Shown one piece after another: positions 14,178-16,457 of a DNA stretch of 16,457 nt (its first letter is position 1; each line of letters opens with the position of its first letter). Below the pieces are notes generated by a model. It saw only the letters and a program-made list of their open reading frames with translations. It was not told the origin of the DNA and searched no databases. The translations under genes were made by a program, and so were the position numbers. The stretch is from positions 1 through 16,457 of the forward strand of contig JBFOMB010000158.1 in assembly GCA_040830545.1 (NCBI GenBank), in the 5' to 3' direction. This DNA comes from HXMU1420-2 sp040830545. GTDB lineage: Bacteria > Pseudomonadota > Alphaproteobacteria > Rhodobacterales > Rhodobacteraceae.

Positions 14178-14201
14178 AACAAGACGAAGAACGCACACTT
14201 C

Positions 14202-14222
14202 AAAACCCCGCCAAAAGCGGGG
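14202..14222 (-). terminator. Factor-independent terminator after the multiheme cytochrome gene
   Basis: Minus strand: CCCCGC (14222-14217 complemented) with loop TTTTG and GCGGGG, then TTTT (14205-14202). A 6-bp GC stem with a short T-run lies 49 bp beyond the stop at 14272. It separates the cytochrome gene from the hydrolase promoter. Confidence 0.75.
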
Positions 14223-14271
14223 TGGGCGTAGTCCGTTTTCGATTGTCAAGAACGTGTGGACGGTGGCCTGT

Positions 14272-16179
14272 CTAACCACCCATCTGCCGCTGCAATTCCA
14301 GCAGCACAGGGTCCGCGGGCATCACGGCCAACCCTTGCCGTAGCACCACGCGGGCCTCGTCCAAACTGCGTGTCGCATGGATTAGGCGGATCAGGATCGA
14401 CCACGCGTCGCTACGTTGGGGGTCCAGCCGCAGCGTTTCGCGGAACGCTGATTCAGCGGCCTGGGTGTTCCGGCTTTGCAGAGCCATACCTCCCAGCACC
14501 ATATGGGTTTCCGGATAATCCAGCTTGTTCCCGATGGAACGCTGCCAATCCCGCATCGCTTCTCCCAACAACGCTCGCTGGCTGGGGCTGAGCGCGTCGG
14601 GCGGAACGTTCAGCATCTGACGTGCTGCAGCAATACGCACCGAGCGCACCGGATCGCCCAGCAGAGGCGTCACCCGCTGCGCTTTGACCTCGGGCGGGGC
14701 GGCTTGCAGCATGCTCAATGCCTCGGCCCGGACCAGCGGATCGGGGTCTGTCAGCAGCCCGCCACCCATCGCGAATTGTCCACCTGATTGCAGTAGATAA
14801 AGCGCAGTGGCCCGCACGATGCCCGGCTGCGCGGTGTCACCTGCCAGTCCAACCAGATCCTGCGCGGCCTGTTGCGGGTTGATACGCCCGCGCGCCAAAA
14901 CCTGACCGTAATGCGGACCGCGATGGGCGCTATCGGGGAACCGCTGAGCAATCTCCGACGCCGCCCAGTCGGCCGTCCGATCCTCATGACAATCCGTACA
15001 CGCATCCGGACCGCCCGTTTCGCCAGCCAGATCGGGGCGTGGCACGCGGAAACTGTGATCGCGTCGCCCGTCGACGCCCATATAGGTCCGCTCGATCATG
15101 TGGCAGCTTTTGCACTGCGCGCCTTCGGTCCCCTCGGAATGAAAGTGGTGCGCCGGGTCGTCATAGTCGGCGGGCCGCAGCGTTTCGAACTCGGGGTTCC
15201 CGGCAGGTGAATGGCATTGCGTGCAGACCGCGTTACCCTCGGCCACCAGCCCTGCGTCATGCGGGTCGTGGCAATTCATACAGCCCACGCCCTGCGCATA
15301 CATGCGCGATTGCAGGAACGAGCCGTACACATAGACCTCGTCCAATATCTGCCCGTCCGCGTGATAAAGGCCGGGCCGTAGCAGGGCCAACCGGTAGGTG
15401 TCGTGATAGGGTGTGCCGGGGATCGGGTTGCCGTCGGTCAGGTTTTCACGGCGGGAATGACAGCCCGCGCATTGCTGGATCTCAGCCTCGGTAATGCCCT
15501 GACCAAAAGCCATGGAAAACCCAGCCGCCGGGGGCATCTCAGCGTCGCCTGACCGTGCCCATTCGACGTGGTCTGCGCCACCACCATGGCAGGATTCACA
15601 TCCAACACCCCATTCCGCAGCTGTCGAATTGTAGCGCCGCGCGCGAGGGCTGTAGGCACGGCGGTAATCCGTCGCGTGGCATTCCGCACAGCGGGCGTTC
15701 CATGTCTTGTATGGGCCCGTCCAATGCAGCGCGTCTTCGACCACCAGCCCGTCCCCGGGATAAAGGTGATACCACTCCTCCCGCTCAACATCCCAGACCA
15801 CGTCAAAGCTCTGCTGGCGGCCCGGTTCGGTTTCCAGCAGGTATTGCTGTAGAGGGGCCACCCCGGCGACGGAATGCACCGGATAGGTGGTGGTTTGTCC
15901 GTCCGTATCTGTGACCTCGATTGTGAAACCATCGCCATCCCGGCCAAAGCGGACGGACATGCCTTCGCCTTCAAACGCGCTGCCGGTGAAATCGCCCAAG
16001 ACTGTGTCTTCGGTCGTGGGCGTCCAGGCCAGCGCATGATGCGATCCGGCCCAGAGCTCGGCCACGTCGGCGTGGCAGTCGGCACATTCAGAAGAGCCAA
16101 CAAAGGACTGAGCGGAAACGGAATTTGCAGCGAGAGAAAAGCCGAGGATGAGGGCCACCCGTCGTAGAACCGTGTTCAT
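14272..16179 (-). CDS. Periplasmic octaheme c-type cytochrome with HEAT-like and TPR-like repeats
   Basis: A 635-residue exported protein with signal peptide MNTVLRRVALILGFSLAA (cut near A23). Eight haem-binding CXXCH motifs start at C32, C164, C194, C237, C300, C319, C356 and C394. The first stands alone before a 128-residue stretch of beta-like sequence; the rest are clustered. From about 430 to 525 the sequence is helical with HEAT-like units (ATALYLLQSGGQ, PLVRAEALSML, PVRSVRIAAARQML). Residues about 555-630 are TPR-like (AAESAFRETLRLDPQRSDAW, then EARVVLRQGLAVMPADP). Haem content and the cytochrome c554-like pattern point to periplasmic electron transfer or reduction of a small nitrogen or sulfur compound; the repeats suggest docking to a partner. 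GGGAGG eight bases before the ATG at 16179 supports the start. No haem-ligation genes or redox partner are nearby. Enzyme activity unknown. Confidence 0.9.
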   Translation of the reverse strand: MNTVLRRVALILGFSLAANSVSAQSFVGSSECADCHADVAELWAGSHHALAWTPTTEDTVLGDFTGSAFEGEGMSVRFGRDGDGFTIEVTDTDGQTTTYPVHSVAGVAPLQQYLLETEPGRQQSFDVVWDVEREEWYHLYPGDGLVVEDALHWTGPYKTWNARCAECHATDYRRAYSPRARRYNSTAAEWGVGCESCHGGGADHVEWARSGDAEMPPAAGFSMAFGQGITEAEIQQCAGCHSRRENLTDGNPIPGTPYHDTYRLALLRPGLYHADGQILDEVYVYGSFLQSRMYAQGVGCMNCHDPHDAGLVAEGNAVCTQCHSPAGNPEFETLRPADYDDPAHHFHSEGTEGAQCKSCHMIERTYMGVDGRRDHSFRVPRPDLAGETGGPDACTDCHEDRTADWAASEIAQRFPDSAHRGPHYGQVLARGRINPQQAAQDLVGLAGDTAQPGIVRATALYLLQSGGQFAMGGGLLTDPDPLVRAEALSMLQAAPPEVKAQRVTPLLGDPVRSVRIAAARQMLNVPPDALSPSQRALLGEAMRDWQRSIGNKLDYPETHMVLGGMALQSRNTQAAESAFRETLRLDPQRSDAWSILIRLIHATRSLDEARVVLRQGLAVMPADPVLLELQRQMGG

Positions 16180-16305
16180 GTTGCGGGCCTCCCTTGCCGG
16201 TACGGTTCAGACGTAGAAGAGATTTCTAAGAAACAGAAGCGAAAACCTTCCCCAATCCCAATTGCAAAACCGAAGATCATTGGCGCGGCTTTGGGGGTTG
16301 AGCCA
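16180..16305. other. Intergenic region upstream of the cytochrome gene
   Basis: This 126-bp stretch separates two minus-strand genes and should contain the cytochrome promoter. A small palindrome TTTCT-A-AGAAA (16223-16233) lies about 45 bases before the cytochrome ATG and could be an operator. I found no clear -35/-10 pair and no clear terminator for the gene to the right. Confidence 0.3.
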
Positions 16306-16457
16306 CTATACCTCCGCCCCGCCCCCATCAACGTCGCTCAGCACCCCGTTCAACTCTGCGCCAAGAATCAGGATCGCGGACATCATATAGAGGAAGATCA
16401 GCGCAGACATTGCCCCGGCCAACCCGGCCTAGTTCCCGATGTAGGTTGCACACCGCC
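16306..16457 (-). pseudogene. C-terminal end of a BrkB/YihY-type membrane protein with an in-frame amber stop
   Basis: The minus strand from the right edge reads CATYIGN, then TAG (plus-strand bases 16429-16431), then AGLAGAMSALIFLYMMSA and ILILGAELNGVL before a normal TAG at 16306-16308. The two stops are 123 bases apart, so the frame is unbroken between them. The segment matches the conserved end of YihY/virulence-factor BrkB proteins, where a TYG-type motif, a hydrophobic helix and GAELN occur. Normally an aromatic residue (Tyr) stands where TAG is found. Either the gene is decaying, or this is one wrong base near the end of the sequenced piece. Most of the gene lies outside the window. 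The family is an inner-membrane protein of unclear function. Confidence 0.65.

Overview
The window reads as a GC-rich stretch of chromosome from a marine alphaproteobacterium, most likely the Roseobacter group of the Rhodobacteraceae. This rests on protein character: a YejA-type binding protein, a GcvT-fused FAD demethylating dehydrogenase, a short hypothetical protein resembling the DUF6525 family, and alphaproteobacterial-style RlmE. No marker gene is present, so the genus is open. I saw no tRNA, rRNA, insertion sequence, phage gene or CRISPR array.

Layout. (1) 1-1200, +: the C-terminal two thirds of an oligopeptide-type ABC binding protein. (2) 1246-2753, +: a compact arsenic module. An ArsR-type repressor is fused to a thioredoxin-type arsenate reductase in one polypeptide, followed by an AqpS-like aquaporin. 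A perfect 30-bp palindrome covers the probable promoter and the start codon. (3) 2859-3464, -, and 3636-3917, +: a small SAM methyltransferase and a short hypothetical protein, divergent from an AT-rich region. (4) 3996-8142, +: an acyl-CoA synthetase, then an FAD/GcvT dehydrogenase of the dimethylglycine/sarcosine type. (5) 8204-9082, -: an EamA transporter, divergent from (6) 9200-12646, +: amidase, class V PLP enzyme and 23S rRNA methyltransferase RlmE, the last two closely coupled. (7) 12593-12844, -: a doubtful small ORF. (8) 13047-14105, -: an exported metallo-beta-lactamase-fold hydrolase with a clear promoter and terminator. (9) 14272-16179, -: an exported cytochrome with eight CXXCH motifs plus HEAT- and TPR-like repeats, with its own terminator. 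(10) 16306-16457, -: the end of a BrkB/YihY-type membrane protein interrupted by an in-frame amber codon.

How parts work together. The arsenic module is the most coherent unit. By family knowledge, arsenate is reduced by the ArsC half, arsenite leaves through the aquaporin down its gradient, and arsenite releases the ArsR half from its operator. No ArsB, Acr3 or ArsH is in the window. The amidase, PLP enzyme and EamA transporter could form a small uptake and breakdown route for an amidated amine, but the substrate is unknown. The rest looks like ordinary metabolic chromosome; I see no convincing wholly new system. The fused repressor-reductase with its start-codon operator and the cytochrome/HEAT/TPR protein deserve most attention.
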